Assembly (NCBI RefSeq): GCF_003573545.1
Contig: NZ_QWET01000007.1
Location: 62,001 to 126,000, forward strand
Length of the DNA stretch: 64,000 nt
Direction: 5' to 3'
From: Mariniphaga sediminis
GTDB lineage: Bacteria; Bacteroidota; Bacteroidia; Bacteroidales; Prolixibacteraceae
Positions 44,070 to 53,229 of the stretch are shown here, in pieces. The first letter of the stretch is position 1. Every line of letters begins with the position of its first letter. The notes beneath the pieces are model-generated. The model saw nothing but the letters and a program-made list of their open reading frames with translations. It was not told where the DNA came from and searched no databases. The position numbers and the translations under genes are program-made.

Positions 44070-45197
44070 TCAACCGATTAACCGGCCATCCATATCTTTG
44101 CTGTTTTCAGGCTGTAGAGGGAATTTTACGGGCTGGTTGTCGCGGGTAGAGCGGTAGATTGCTGTAAACAGCTCAACAGTACGCCGTCCGTCTTCGCCGG
44201 AGACGAGTGGTTTTTTTCCGGTTTCCAATGCTTTCAAAAAATCTTCAATCTGACGTTCTATGTAAAAAACGGTTGGATTGATGGAATGGAACATTTCCGA
44301 ATCTTCTTTCATCCATTTTTCCAGCATTTTCTCTTCACCCGGAACGGTCCATAAATCATTTACAGGAGGCTCCAAAACGGTTGACATACCGGCCACAAAC
44401 ATGGCCCCGCCATCAGTTTGCACACCTACGGAGGCGCCATTTTCCCCGTGAACATGCACTTTCCCGTAAATCCCGGGTTTTTGCGAATTGCTGACGATGA
44501 TATTGCCAATCCCACCATTTTTGAACTTTACAATGGCCACAGCAGTGTCTTCCGCTTCAATATAAGGATGATTCAGGTTTTTCCATATTCCGTACACTTC
44601 GTCGATTTCCCCCATGTACCACAGAAAAATATCGAGTTGATGCGGTGCCTGGTTTACGAGTACACCGCCGCCTTCCATTTTCCAGGTTCCCCGCCAGGCA
44701 TCTGCATCGTAATAGTTTTTATCGCGCCAGCCCAGCATGTTAATCGTTCCGAAAACCGGTTTCCCTATTTTACCGGCATCAATGGCTTTTTTTACGCGCA
44801 TTACGGGAGCATACCAGCGCCGCTGGCTGATAACACCTAACCGGACTCCGTTGGTTTGGCAGGCAGTGATAATCGCATCACTATCTTCCAGCGTTGATGC
44901 CAGGGGTTTTTCTACCAGGACGTGAGCCCCGGCATGTGCCGCTTGAATGGCTGGTTCGCGATGGAAAGGGTGGGGGGTGCAAATAATGGCCAGATCAATT
45001 CCGGCTTCACGAATCATTTGAGTAATATCTTCGAAGGCTTTTGTGTCGTAGTTCCCGGCAAAATCCTGTGCTGTTTTTTTTGTGCGGCTCCACACCGCCG
45101 CCAGTCTGGCTTGTGGTAGATTTTGAATAGCTTCTGCATGGAGGTGCGCCACTTTCCCGCAACCGAGAATGGCAATATTAAAAGTCGGTCTGTCCAT
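44070..45197 (-). CDS. Gfo/Idh/MocA-family oxidoreductase (375 aa)
   Basis: A Rossmann fold (NIAILGCGKVAHLHAEAIQ, G-x-G-x-x-A) and the signature HVLVEKPLASTLEDSDAII are followed by the C-terminal alpha/beta domain (GGGVLVNQAPHQLDIFLWYMG). Such enzymes oxidise or reduce sugars or inositols with NAD(P). There is no signal peptide, so it is cytoplasmic. The substrate cannot be told from sequence. It has 119 bp to the next gene upstream. Confidence 0.92.
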   Translation of the reverse strand: MDRPTFNIAILGCGKVAHLHAEAIQNLPQARLAAVWSRTKKTAQDFAGNYDTKAFEDITQMIREAGIDLAIICTPHPFHREPAIQAAHAGAHVLVEKPLASTLEDSDAIITACQTNGVRLGVISQRRWYAPVMRVKKAIDAGKIGKPVFGTINMLGWRDKNYYDADAWRGTWKMEGGGVLVNQAPHQLDIFLWYMGEIDEVYGIWKNLNHPYIEAEDTAVAIVKFKNGGIGNIIVSNSQKPGIYGKVHVHGENGASVGVQTDGGAMFVAGMSTVLEPPVNDLWTVPGEEKMLEKWMKEDSEMFHSINPTVFYIERQIEDFLKALETGKKPLVSGEDGRRTVELFTAIYRSTRDNQPVKFPLQPENSKDMDGRLIG

Positions 45198-45316
45198 TAT
45201 TTTTCAAATTGATTTTATCAAACGGGCGAGGTCAAAAGTACCCATGCCTTTTCTTCAAAAATAACCAAATTTGAAAAACAGGAAAACAATTATTTTTATT
45301 ATTTGCAGCGAGGTGT

Positions 45317-45817
45317 CTAATCCTCTACCATCTTTTCGATCTCGTCGTCTGAATCGGGTACCGACATAGAATCGGAAGCAGCGCGTACTTTGTCAAAATC
45401 GAGTTTTTTTCGTGCGGCTTTTACCACCATGCCAATGACAAACCGGATAACAAATTTCTCAACAGCTTCAGGAAGAAAAGGGATGTCAATTTTATCGTTG
45501 GCCAATTTGGTCAGCCGCCTTACCAGTCGTTTGGCTTCCCGTTCGTCAATCCCCTTGTCGGTGCTGCGTACCAGGTCATAGAATTCGTTGGGAAGGCTGT
45601 CGTAAAGAAAGTTGTCAATTTTTAGAATGATTTTAATAAGGATTTTTTCTTCGCCGGTTTCCTTTACAAGCGGAATATTGATTTTGCGGTTCAGCCTTTC
45701 TGCGAGGTCTTTCAGTTCCTCCTGCGTCATTTTACTACGCTTTTGAGGTTCGGCATAAAAATCTTTTAATAAATCTTCGAATTCTGCTACTTCAATGTCT
45801 GCAATTTTTTTTGCCAT
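45317..45817 (-). CDS. Unknown helical protein (166 aa), next to the CHAP amidase
   Basis: ATG 45817 (MAKKIADIEVAEFEDLL) is chosen over an upstream TTG. The product is charged and largely helical, with a longer apolar stretch (VEKFVIRFVIGMVVKAARKK) near 115-135 and an acidic tail (PDSDDEIEKMVED). No signal peptide or known domain is recognised. It is 33 bp downstream of the CHAP gene on the same strand, so a shared transcript and related function are likely; an accessory or immunity-type role is a guess. Confidence 0.65.
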   Translation of the reverse strand: MAKKIADIEVAEFEDLLKDFYAEPQKRSKMTQEELKDLAERLNRKINIPLVKETGEEKILIKIILKIDNFLYDSLPNEFYDLVRSTDKGIDEREAKRLVRRLTKLANDKIDIPFLPEAVEKFVIRFVIGMVVKAARKKLDFDKVRAASDSMSVPDSDDEIEKMVED

Positions 45818-45850
45818 AACATTCAATCTTAATAGTTATTTTGTTATAAA

Positions 45851-46516
45851 TCAAGCCTGGAATAAAGATTCCAGTAAATCACGGGTTGTTTCGTTATAAA
45901 CTCCATCAATGGTCAGGTTGGGCATACGTGTTTGCAGTTCCTTTACGCCGGTTTCTGTTTTAGGGCCAAAGGCACCGTCGGACGTGCCCACATCGATGTT
46001 TAACAGTTTTAAGGCATCCTGTAAAGCTACAACCGCTTTTCCCCGGCTTCCTGTTTGCAATGTTGGTTCAGGAATAACCAGTTTTTCTGCCGGTGCCAGA
46101 CGCTGGTAAGCCAATACTGTGTTAAGCCGGTAAGCTGAAACCGACACACGGTTTCCCTGATTTCCTCCGAGGCAGTACACTCTTTTTCTGTCGGGCGATA
46201 TTCCGAGGAAAAACCCCACATGTCCTTTCCACGATTGCTGGCTTTCACGCCAAAATACCACTACATCGCCGGGCTCTGGCGAGGCAACCCGTGTCCCAAT
46301 ATTGAGCCAGGAGCGTGCATTGGCCTTGCCGGAAAATTGCAGGCCTGCTTTCCATGCCACCCAGTTTATAAAAGTACTGCACCACGGGATTTCATCACTT
46401 GAGATACCTGTAATTCCAGGTTCCTTGGCATATTTAAGTATTTCCGGGTTGTGTTGGGTACCGGAAATTTCTTCGGTTCCTAATTCATTAAATGCGATTT
46501 TTAAAAGTGCTTCCAT
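45851..46516 (-). CDS. CHAP-like peptidoglycan amidase with peptidoglycan-binding domain (221 aa)
   Basis: The N-terminal domain matches the TIGR02594-type CHAP/NlpC-P60-like family: IPWCSTFINWVAWKAG (C46) and WKGHVGFFLGI (H99). The C-terminal part (about 155-220) is a PG_binding_1 domain (GSRGKAVVALQDAL ... DGAFGPKTETGVKELQ ... DGVYNETTRD). There is no signal peptide, so it needs another export route, as in endolysins, or acts in trans. The neighbours are a calpain-like protease and a helical unknown. No holin or phage gene is present. Confidence 0.83.
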   Translation of the reverse strand: MEALLKIAFNELGTEEISGTQHNPEILKYAKEPGITGISSDEIPWCSTFINWVAWKAGLQFSGKANARSWLNIGTRVASPEPGDVVVFWRESQQSWKGHVGFFLGISPDRKRVYCLGGNQGNRVSVSAYRLNTVLAYQRLAPAEKLVIPEPTLQTGSRGKAVVALQDALKLLNIDVGTSDGAFGPKTETGVKELQTRMPNLTIDGVYNETTRDLLESLFQA

Positions 46517-46542
46517 TGCTGCGATTGAATTTTGTTTCTACA

Positions 46543-46602
46543 TTAAAAAAAGGGAGTGCCCCGAATAAGCCTGTTCGGTTTTTCGGATACACCCCCTTTA
46601 AA
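46543..46602 (-). terminator. Rho-independent terminator of the calpain-like gene
   Basis: On the minus strand an extended stem, AAAGGGGGTG against CACTCCCTTT with an inner CCGAA/TTCGG pair, is followed by seven T residues (46543-46551 as A on the plus strand). It lies directly after the stop codon at 46612. Confidence 0.8.
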
Positions 46603-46611
46603 GTGCTTGTG

Positions 46612-47913
46612 TTACTTGGCAACTCCAAGTCCGGCAAATAGGTTTTGGAATGAATTGGCTTCGATAGCAAAAACGCCGTCGTTGCCTATCGTATTTATTG
46701 GCCGCCAAAAACTTTTGTCAAAGAATGACAAAACTCCCTGGTAGGTATTCCATCCTGCCGGTTCGGTAACACCCCAGGGATTCCGTAGAACAATATACTT
46801 TTTATTGTTTCGGTACGCCCATCCTAAGACAGTGTATGCATGGTTTCCAACTACGCTGGTTCCGGTGTAATCTTTACTTGAACCGTAAGTCCAGGCAGTC
46901 ATCGGATGAATGGTTTTGTAACTCATTGAGTTACCTCTGACAATCGAATAAAGCTCGTTTCCGGTCCGGCTGCTGGTGTTGTAATAATAAGCCTTTTTAT
47001 TATTCAACTGGGCAGTGGCTTTTACCGGGTCACCAAAAGCTGTTTTGGTAATGTCCGGTTTGTCCGAATTGGTTTTCAAAATCCATTTGGCGAAAGCTTT
47101 TTCATACAGAGCCGGATAAATTTCACCCACATCGCTGGAGCGGCAATAAATAGGTTGGTTGTTCGACGTACGAACAATGGTTTTGTCAGAAACTTCCACC
47201 AGCTTCGACGGGGCATCTTTACCTCCCCCTTTGGAATAAAACTGGATGGCATTGACCCTGTTGGTTTCTCCGGTTCCGGTGGCCCGGTTCCGGTGTACAA
47301 TCCGGTAAGGATCAGCCCAGGCAATGGCCGACAGCGCCGCAATAAAATAGCAGTTGCCAATGGCCCCCTGAACAGGATCGGAGAACTCGGTTACATCTTT
47401 AAAGAAGTCGCCTATATCTTTCCAAACTCCGTTCTCCGGGGTCCAGTCACCTGCCGAGCCCTGGTTCATTACGATAGAGGCAAGCGGTTTGCTTAACCGT
47501 GTTTTGGAAATAGTTTTATCCAGTTCCGGAACTTCCAGTTTCAGGTTCAACAAACCGCGGGTAAGCACTCCGGAACGAATTTTGGTGGTATTGATGCTTT
47601 TTATTCCCACCTTTTTTAGTTCGCTCAGGTTCGTTAAGCCAGATACATCCGGTGTTTCCGGATCGTTGTCACCTCTGATGGTAATCTCAGAAGCAGCTAC
47701 AGGTTCTGCCATGTTTTGGGCGTTCAGTTTTAATCCGGCATAAATAGGCGAATTAAACTTCATGTCAAACAGTTCATTGTAATCTGTTTCCAATGCATCT
47801 TCCATTATCTCAATGGATTCCTTTTTTGTCCAATCGATTTTTCTGCCCACTAAAGCTTCGGTAAGGGCATACGGGTTGATGGCACCCACATTCAAATTTG
47901 TTACTTTGTCCAT
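46612..47913 (-). CDS. Calpain-like (C2 family) cysteine protease (433 aa)
   Basis: The papain-fold triad of calpains is visible: PVQGAIGNCYFIAALSAIA (Q182 and C188), GNHAYTVLGWAYRN (H358) and IVLRNPWGVTE (N378, with the calpain-typical NPWG). The N-terminal 175 residues are unique to this protein and may be a propeptide or targeting part. There is no signal peptide or transmembrane helix. Bacterial calpains are uncommon and their roles are mostly unknown. It has its own terminator and precedes the CHAP amidase gene in transcription order. Confidence 0.88.
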   Translation of the reverse strand: MDKVTNLNVGAINPYALTEALVGRKIDWTKKESIEIMEDALETDYNELFDMKFNSPIYAGLKLNAQNMAEPVAASEITIRGDNDPETPDVSGLTNLSELKKVGIKSINTTKIRSGVLTRGLLNLKLEVPELDKTISKTRLSKPLASIVMNQGSAGDWTPENGVWKDIGDFFKDVTEFSDPVQGAIGNCYFIAALSAIAWADPYRIVHRNRATGTGETNRVNAIQFYSKGGGKDAPSKLVEVSDKTIVRTSNNQPIYCRSSDVGEIYPALYEKAFAKWILKTNSDKPDITKTAFGDPVKATAQLNNKKAYYYNTSSRTGNELYSIVRGNSMSYKTIHPMTAWTYGSSKDYTGTSVVGNHAYTVLGWAYRNNKKYIVLRNPWGVTEPAGWNTYQGVLSFFDKSFWRPINTIGNDGVFAIEANSFQNLFAGLGVAK

Positions 47914-48277
47914 TGTTTTTTTGATTTTAACGGTTGTTTATAAAATTGAGTTATAAAATCGCTTCCGGACAGCAACTGCCAGCCGGAATAGTTTATTTAT
48001 GGAGTGAAATCCGGAACGGTGGAATTAAACAACTTAGTGGAAAATATAGCGTCACATCTAAATGCAACATTCAATTTACGACTATTTGCCCAATAAAATG
48101 CCGTGACAGTAGTAAAATTTTTCTTCATAATTTTTGTAAAATAGTTAAGCAATTTAAGGTATTTTTATCTTAAAATCAAATAATAATATATATTATAATC
48201 TATTTTCTTTTTTTATCCTTAAACAGAATGTATCATAATGTATTTTGAAAGGGAGTCATTCCTGAGAATCAATATGT
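47914..48277. other. 364-bp AT-rich gap upstream of the calpain-like gene
   Basis: The gap contains long AT runs (around 48170-48240) but no open frame with coding character on either strand and no complete Bacteroidota promoter pair that I could place. It should hold the promoter for the calpain gene. Confidence 0.4.
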
Positions 48278-49501
48278 TTAATTCTCTGATTTGAAAACTT
48301 CCAATGCGGCGGGAAATGGTTGTAAGGCCCGTTCAAAAATACCCAGCGAGTAGGCTATTGTGAGACCGTAATTGGTAAGCGGAACTTTGGCCTGCCGTGC
48401 TTTCATAATCCGGCTGAGCATGGTGCGGCGGTTCCACATGCAGGCTCCGCAGTGAATGATTAGTTTGTATTCTGAAATGTTTTCGGGAAAATCGTGTCCC
48501 CTGATGTTGTCAATTTCCAGTTTTCCTCCTACATATTGTGTCAGCCAGCGTGGAATTTTAACGGTTCCGATATCTTCACCGATAGGGTGGTGGGAGCAGG
48601 CTTCGGCAATGAGCACTTTATCGCCTGTTTTTAAAGTATCAATGGCCATGGCGCCACGAACCATTTCGGACAGATCGCCCTGGAACCTTGCAAAAAGTAT
48701 GGAGAATGAGGTAAGAGGGATTTCCGGGGGAGTGTCGGCAGTAACTTTCAGAAAAGCCTGGGAGTCAGTCACGATTAGTTTGGGTGGTTTGTTGAAACGC
48801 GACAAAGCTTCGCGCAACTCGCGTTCTTTTACCACCACGCAGAAAGAATCATTGTCGAGTAAATCGCGGATGCTTTGTACCTGCGGCAAAATCAGCCGGC
48901 CTTTGGGGGCTTCCTTATCGATGGGAACCACCAGAATAGCTGCTTCCCCGGGACCAACCAGATCTGCGAGTATACTGGGGCGATTTATAAAATCGGAAGG
49001 AGCCGTATTCAATAACAGCTGTCGTAAATCTGAAATTCCCATTTCCACCGTTGCCGAGGTAGAAACATGTTTCACTTTTATGCTGTCCAATTGGGAAGTA
49101 ATTTCAATGTTTTCAGGGAAGACGTCCGCTTTGTTAAATACAATGATAAAAGGAATTTCCCGTTCTTTAAATGTTTCCATCAATTGCAGTTCGTATTCTC
49201 CCCAATCGCTGAAGTTGGTAACAATTACCCCCAAATCGGTTCGGTCGAAAACTGCCAGTGTTTTGGCTACCCGCTTACCGCCCAAATTGCCTATGTCGTC
49301 TATGCCAGCCGTGTCAATAAATAACACGGGACCCAACGGGAGGAGTTCCATGGGCTTTTCTACCGGGTCGGTGGTAGTGCCGGCAATTTCAGAAACAATA
49401 GAAACATTTTGTTGTGTCAATGCATTCAGGATGCTTGATTTTCCGACATTTCTCCGTCCAAAAATTCCAATATGCAAGCGAAAAGTTTTTGGCGCCCTCA
49501 T
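48278..49501 (-). CDS. hydF: [FeFe]-hydrogenase maturation GTPase HydF (407 aa)
   Basis: ATG 49501 is the start (the open frame extends further only from a TTG). The G domain has GRRNVGKSS (15-23), TTTDPVEK and DTAGIDD. The C-terminal domain has the cluster-binding pattern CSHH (C302, H304) with HCGACMWNRRT (H350, C351, C354), the HydF signature. HydF is the scaffold on which the 2Fe subcluster is built before transfer to HydA. It is separated from the Cys-repeat gene by a strong terminator, so it has its own transcript. Confidence 0.96.
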   Translation of the reverse strand: MRAPKTFRLHIGIFGRRNVGKSSILNALTQQNVSIVSEIAGTTTDPVEKPMELLPLGPVLFIDTAGIDDIGNLGGKRVAKTLAVFDRTDLGVIVTNFSDWGEYELQLMETFKEREIPFIIVFNKADVFPENIEITSQLDSIKVKHVSTSATVEMGISDLRQLLLNTAPSDFINRPSILADLVGPGEAAILVVPIDKEAPKGRLILPQVQSIRDLLDNDSFCVVVKERELREALSRFNKPPKLIVTDSQAFLKVTADTPPEIPLTSFSILFARFQGDLSEMVRGAMAIDTLKTGDKVLIAEACSHHPIGEDIGTVKIPRWLTQYVGGKLEIDNIRGHDFPENISEYKLIIHCGACMWNRRTMLSRIMKARQAKVPLTNYGLTIAYSLGIFERALQPFPAALEVFKSEN

Positions 49502-49592
49502 GTTTCTGTTTATTAGGTTGGAAAAGTACAAATTCCGGGAGTAACTACCAATAAAGTAAAGCAGAAATGAGGATCATCGGGTAGTGGAAAAT

Positions 49593-49627
49593 AAAAAGGT
49601 CGTCCGTTTGATGTGGACGACCTTTTT
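49593..49627 (-). terminator. Rho-independent terminator between the Cys-repeat gene and hydF
   Basis: Perfect 13-base arms, AAAAAGGTCGTCC (49593-49605) and GGACGACCTTTTT (49615-49627), with a 9-nt loop. The T-tract is present on both strands, so it can work in both directions. It ends the Cys-repeat gene. Confidence 0.92.
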
Positions 49628-49659
49628 GTTATGGAAATACTTTGTAATGTTCTTTTTCA

Positions 49660-50028
49660 CTACATGTTGCTGGCAGTTTTAGCCTTGCTGGCGCAGCAGC
49701 CACTTGATTTTGCCGCTGTTTTTTTTGCATCTGAGCAACCTTCAGCTTTTGCTTCAGAACAGCCTTTTGCTTTTGCCTCTGAGCAACCTTCAGCCTTTGC
49801 CTCAGAACAGCCTTTTGCTTTTGCTTCTGAGCAACCTTCGGCCTTTGCCTCAGAACAACCTTCAGCTTTTGCTTCCGAAGCTTTTTCTGTTTTGTTGTCG
49901 TCAGATTCAGCGACTACTGTAACTTTTGCTTTTTTATTGTCTTCAACTTTTACACTTGCAGTTGAAACAGACAATCCATATGCCATAACCAATGCCAGTA
50001 CGAACAATAACTTCTTCATTTTCTTCAT
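49660..50028 (-). CDS. Secreted Cys-rich octapeptide-repeat protein (122 aa)
   Basis: A signal peptide (MKKMKKLLFVLALVMAYGLS) is followed by a charged linker (residues 25-50). Six copies of the octamer SEAKA[EK]GC (51-98), and a final GCCASKAK complete it. It has eight cysteines, six spaced exactly eight residues apart, and is rich in Lys, Glu and Ala. A repeated Cys with acidic neighbours could bind metal ions or redox cofactors in the periplasm, but no family name is known to me. It stands between aspA and hydF. The longer frame from 50103 is discounted as it lacks a signal. Confidence 0.72.
   Translation of the reverse strand: MKKMKKLLFVLALVMAYGLSVSTASVKVEDNKKAKVTVVAESDDNKTEKASEAKAEGCSEAKAEGCSEAKAKGCSEAKAEGCSEAKAKGCSEAKAEGCSDAKKTAAKSSGCCASKAKTASNM
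49735..49878. repeat. 24-bp tandem repeat inside the Cys-repeat gene, six copies
   Basis: Each unit encodes one octapeptide (SEAKAEGC or SEAKAKGC). Third-base differences alternate between copies, which suggests expansion by pairs of units. Confidence 0.8.
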
Positions 50029-50190
50029 TTTTGAGTTATACAATTTATTAATAGTTATCTCTGTAATTAAGACAATTATAATAACAAAGAGTGTTTCCGC
50101 CAAATAAATATTAATATTTTTTTATCTTTTTATGTTTTTATTATGTAGTTTGTTGATTCTCAGTGGTCGGGTAGATTGGTTTTGGGATGG

Positions 50191-51585
50191 TTAGTGACCT
50201 AACCTGCAAACTGCTTCAGGAGCAATCAGATCTTCGAATTCTTTAGCCGAAACCAGATTTAATTTTGCAGCAGCTTCTTTTACCGAAATATTTTCATGCC
50301 GGGCAGTTTTTACAACACGCGAGGCACTTTCGTAACCAATTTTGGGAATGAGTGCGGTTACCGTGGCAGTAGAGTTTTCAACATGCTTCCGGCAAATATT
50401 TTCGTTGGCTGTTATCCCTGAAATGCAATGTTTGTTAAATATCCGAATGGAGTTATTCAGCATAGTGAGGTTTTCCAAAAGTGTACAGGCAATGAGGGGG
50501 AAAAACTGGTTCAATTCCAGGTTTCCGGCACTGCATGCGTGGGTAATAATCTCATCATTGCCCATTACAAGCAAAGCGGCTTGGGCTGCGGCTTCCGGAA
50601 TAACCGGATTTACTTTGCCCGGCATGATGGAGGACCCGGCCTGTCTGGCAGGAAGGTTGATCTCACCCAGTCCGGCATGGGGGCCGCTTGCCAGCAAACG
50701 CAAATCATTACTTATTTTGAAGAGGTTGGACCCACACGCTTTTAGTATTCCGGAAACTTCCACAAAAACATCGGTGTTTTGTGTGCCGTCGATGAGGTTT
50801 TCACTCCGGGCGAGTCCAATATTGGTGTTTTCCCGCAACCGATCGACCACCCGGAAGATAAATTGTTTGGGTGCGCCAAGTCCGGTTCCGATTGCCGTGC
50901 CTCCGAGGTTCACTACCCGTAACCGTTCTTCGCATTTGTAAATTCGCCAGCGATCGCGGTTAAAGGCCTCTGCATAAGCGCCCATTTCCCGGCCAAGTGT
51001 TGTGAGAACAGCATCTTGTAATTGGGTGCGCCCGATTTTTACAATTTGAGCAAACTCTTTTTCTTTTTGCTGAAAAGCTTCCTGTAATTCCACAACATTT
51101 TGTTCCAATGTGCGCAGCAACCGGATGGCAGCAATTTTCAGAGAAGTAGGGTAGGTGTCATTCGTTGACTGGTGAAGATTGACATCGTCCAAAGGTGAAA
51201 TGAGTTTATAGTTTCCCGGTTTTACTCCCAGGATTTGCAGCGCCCTGTTGGCAATTACTTCATTCACATTCATATTGGTGGAGGTACCGGCACCTCCCTG
51301 CAGTGCATCTACCAGAATATGCTGATTTAACAAGCCCTGGCTCATTTCAAAACATGCTTTTTCAATGGCATCTGCTTTTGAGGAATTTTCTTTCCAGAAA
51401 CCAAGCCGGATGTTTGTTTGGGCGCAAGCCAGTTTCACCTCACCGTATGCCTTTATCAATTCCGGGTGAACGGTCTGGCCGGAAATTGGAAAGTTTTCCT
51501 TTGCCCGGGCAGTGTGTATTCCCCACAATGCCTGGGCAGGGATTTGCTTTTGGCCGATAAGATCAGTTTCAGTACGGTAATGCAT
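50191..51585 (-). CDS. aspA: Aspartate ammonia-lyase (464 aa)
   Basis: The fumarase/aspartase signature GSSIMPGKVNPV is present, with GGAGTSTNMNVNEVIAN and HQSTNDTYPTSLKIA, all typical of AspA. It splits L-aspartate into fumarate and ammonia in the cytoplasm. It lies 107 bp downstream of hydG on the same strand. This link of an aspartase with hyd maturation genes is also seen in other anaerobes (general knowledge). The ammonia might feed the amine bridge of the H-cluster, which is inference. Confidence 0.93.
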   Translation of the reverse strand: MHYRTETDLIGQKQIPAQALWGIHTARAKENFPISGQTVHPELIKAYGEVKLACAQTNIRLGFWKENSSKADAIEKACFEMSQGLLNQHILVDALQGGAGTSTNMNVNEVIANRALQILGVKPGNYKLISPLDDVNLHQSTNDTYPTSLKIAAIRLLRTLEQNVVELQEAFQQKEKEFAQIVKIGRTQLQDAVLTTLGREMGAYAEAFNRDRWRIYKCEERLRVVNLGGTAIGTGLGAPKQFIFRVVDRLRENTNIGLARSENLIDGTQNTDVFVEVSGILKACGSNLFKISNDLRLLASGPHAGLGEINLPARQAGSSIMPGKVNPVIPEAAAQAALLVMGNDEIITHACSAGNLELNQFFPLIACTLLENLTMLNNSIRIFNKHCISGITANENICRKHVENSTATVTALIPKIGYESASRVVKTARHENISVKEAAAKLNLVSAKEFEDLIAPEAVCRLGH

Positions 51586-51691
51586 GATTTAAGAAATTCG
51601 TCCCTTTTTCAAATTTTTAATTGGCTGAAAACAAAACTCCAGGTTACTTTATATTTTTTGATACAGTCAAAACTAAGCAACCTTTTGAAAA

Positions 51692-53092
51692 TTAACAATA
51701 CACATCATCCCGTCCAGCTTCCACTCTTTTTACCAGTTTCTGGGCACGCTGTTTGGCCAGTCCATCCATTTCAGCAATGGTTTCCTTAATGAGCCGGTTT
51801 CCCACTTCTGCTGTTTCCGGTGAGGCATAGTTTTGCAGGTATTCTTTGAACGACGATAAAGCATTGGGGGCACAGTGCAGCTTGATGTCACCGGGTTTGG
51901 CCAAATCCATAAAATCCTGACCCGTGCGCCCCAGCCGGTAACAGGCCGTACAAAACGAGGGGATATAGCCCATCTTGGCCACGTCGCGGATTACCTCATC
52001 GAGTGGGCGATGGTCTCCCAAACTGAATTGTCCGGAAGGGTCGTCTTGATTTTCTTCGTGTTCGTAACCTCCCGGGTTGGTGCGGCTACCTGCCGAAATC
52101 TGGCTTACACCCAGGGCAAAAGTTTCCCGGCGCATTTGCGCCGTTTCCCGGGTCGACATGATGATTCCGGTATAAGGTACGGCCAAACGCAAAATGGCTA
52201 CAATTTTCCGAAAGTCAATATCTGAAACCGGAAACGGCGGATGGGTAGCCAAATCACTCCCGGTGGCAGGTTCCAGTCGGGGTACGCTGATAGTATGTGG
52301 TCCTACCCCAAATTGATTTTCCAGCTCCCTTATGTGCTGCATCATCGCCAAAATCTCGAAGCGGTAATCGAACAATCCGAATAACACGCCAATTCCCACA
52401 TCGTCAATGCCTGCTTCCATCGCCCGGTGCAGCGACCATACCCGCCAGTTGTAATCGCGCTTTTTGCCTCCTAAATGCACTTTTTGATACGTTTCGCGGT
52501 GGTATGTTTCCTGGAAAATCTGATAGGTACCAATTCCCTCCGCTTTTAGCATCTTGAATTCTTCAGTTGTAAGGGGCGCTACATTTACGTTTACCCGGCG
52601 GATTTCACCGTGGTCAGATTTTACACTGTAAATGGTGCGCACAGAGTCAAGCACATATTGAAAGCCTTGCTGGGGATATGCTTCGCCGGCTACCAGCAAA
52701 ATACGCTTATGCCCTTTGTTGATAAGAATTTCAACTTCACGGGTAATCTGCTTTTGGGTAAGGGCATTCCGGACAATCTCTTTGTTGGTGGCCCTGAATG
52801 CGCAGTACAGGCACTCGTTGGAGCAAAGGTTGGAAATATAAAGGGGAGCAAACAACACCAGGCGTTTCCCGTAAATCGTTTCTTTTACCTGGTTTGCTGT
52901 ATGAAACAGTTCGCCCAGCAGTTCCGGATCGCTGATGCCGGTGAGCACGGCAACTTCATCCATTTCCAGGCCTTTCATTTCAGCAGACTTGGCCAAAACT
53001 TCCCTTACCTGCACCCTGTCAGCTGTTTTATGGGTGTTCAGAATATCCCATATTTGTTGTTCGTTTATAAAATTGGCTGGTACGTTGTACAT
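51692..53092 (-). CDS. hydG: [FeFe]-hydrogenase maturase HydG, radical SAM tyrosine lyase (466 aa)
   Basis: The radical SAM motif is CSNECLYC (C90, C94, C97), then the TIM-barrel body, and near the C terminus the auxiliary-cluster motif CTACYRLGRTG. HydG splits tyrosine to make the CO and cyanide ligands of the H-cluster. The C-terminal CTACYRxGRTG separates it from ThiH. It is 137 bp downstream of the TM1266-type gene. Confidence 0.97.
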   Translation of the reverse strand: MYNVPANFINEQQIWDILNTHKTADRVQVREVLAKSAEMKGLEMDEVAVLTGISDPELLGELFHTANQVKETIYGKRLVLFAPLYISNLCSNECLYCAFRATNKEIVRNALTQKQITREVEILINKGHKRILLVAGEAYPQQGFQYVLDSVRTIYSVKSDHGEIRRVNVNVAPLTTEEFKMLKAEGIGTYQIFQETYHRETYQKVHLGGKKRDYNWRVWSLHRAMEAGIDDVGIGVLFGLFDYRFEILAMMQHIRELENQFGVGPHTISVPRLEPATGSDLATHPPFPVSDIDFRKIVAILRLAVPYTGIIMSTRETAQMRRETFALGVSQISAGSRTNPGGYEHEENQDDPSGQFSLGDHRPLDEVIRDVAKMGYIPSFCTACYRLGRTGQDFMDLAKPGDIKLHCAPNALSSFKEYLQNYASPETAEVGNRLIKETIAEMDGLAKQRAQKLVKRVEAGRDDVYC

Positions 53093-53229
53093 ACTATTTT
53101 TAGTTTAAAGTTTCGAACTCTCACGTTTAGACGCTTTCTATAAAAGTTTACATTTCAGGAACCGGATTTTGTTTCTTTACTTATCTCAGAACTCTAAAGT
53201 CTCGAGACAAATTACAATGATGGCAACAG

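Noticed and set aside
45851-46516. CHAP amidase taken as a phage endolysin
   Set aside because: No holin, spanin, structural or integrase gene is near, and its neighbours are not phage-like.
47934-48173. 79-codon plus-strand frame upstream of the calpain-like gene
   Set aside because: No ribosome-binding site, no coding-like composition and no recognisable motif.
49735-49878. Regular 24-bp repeats considered as a CRISPR-like array
   Set aside because: The repeats are contiguous, in frame and encode a peptide repeat; there are no spacers.
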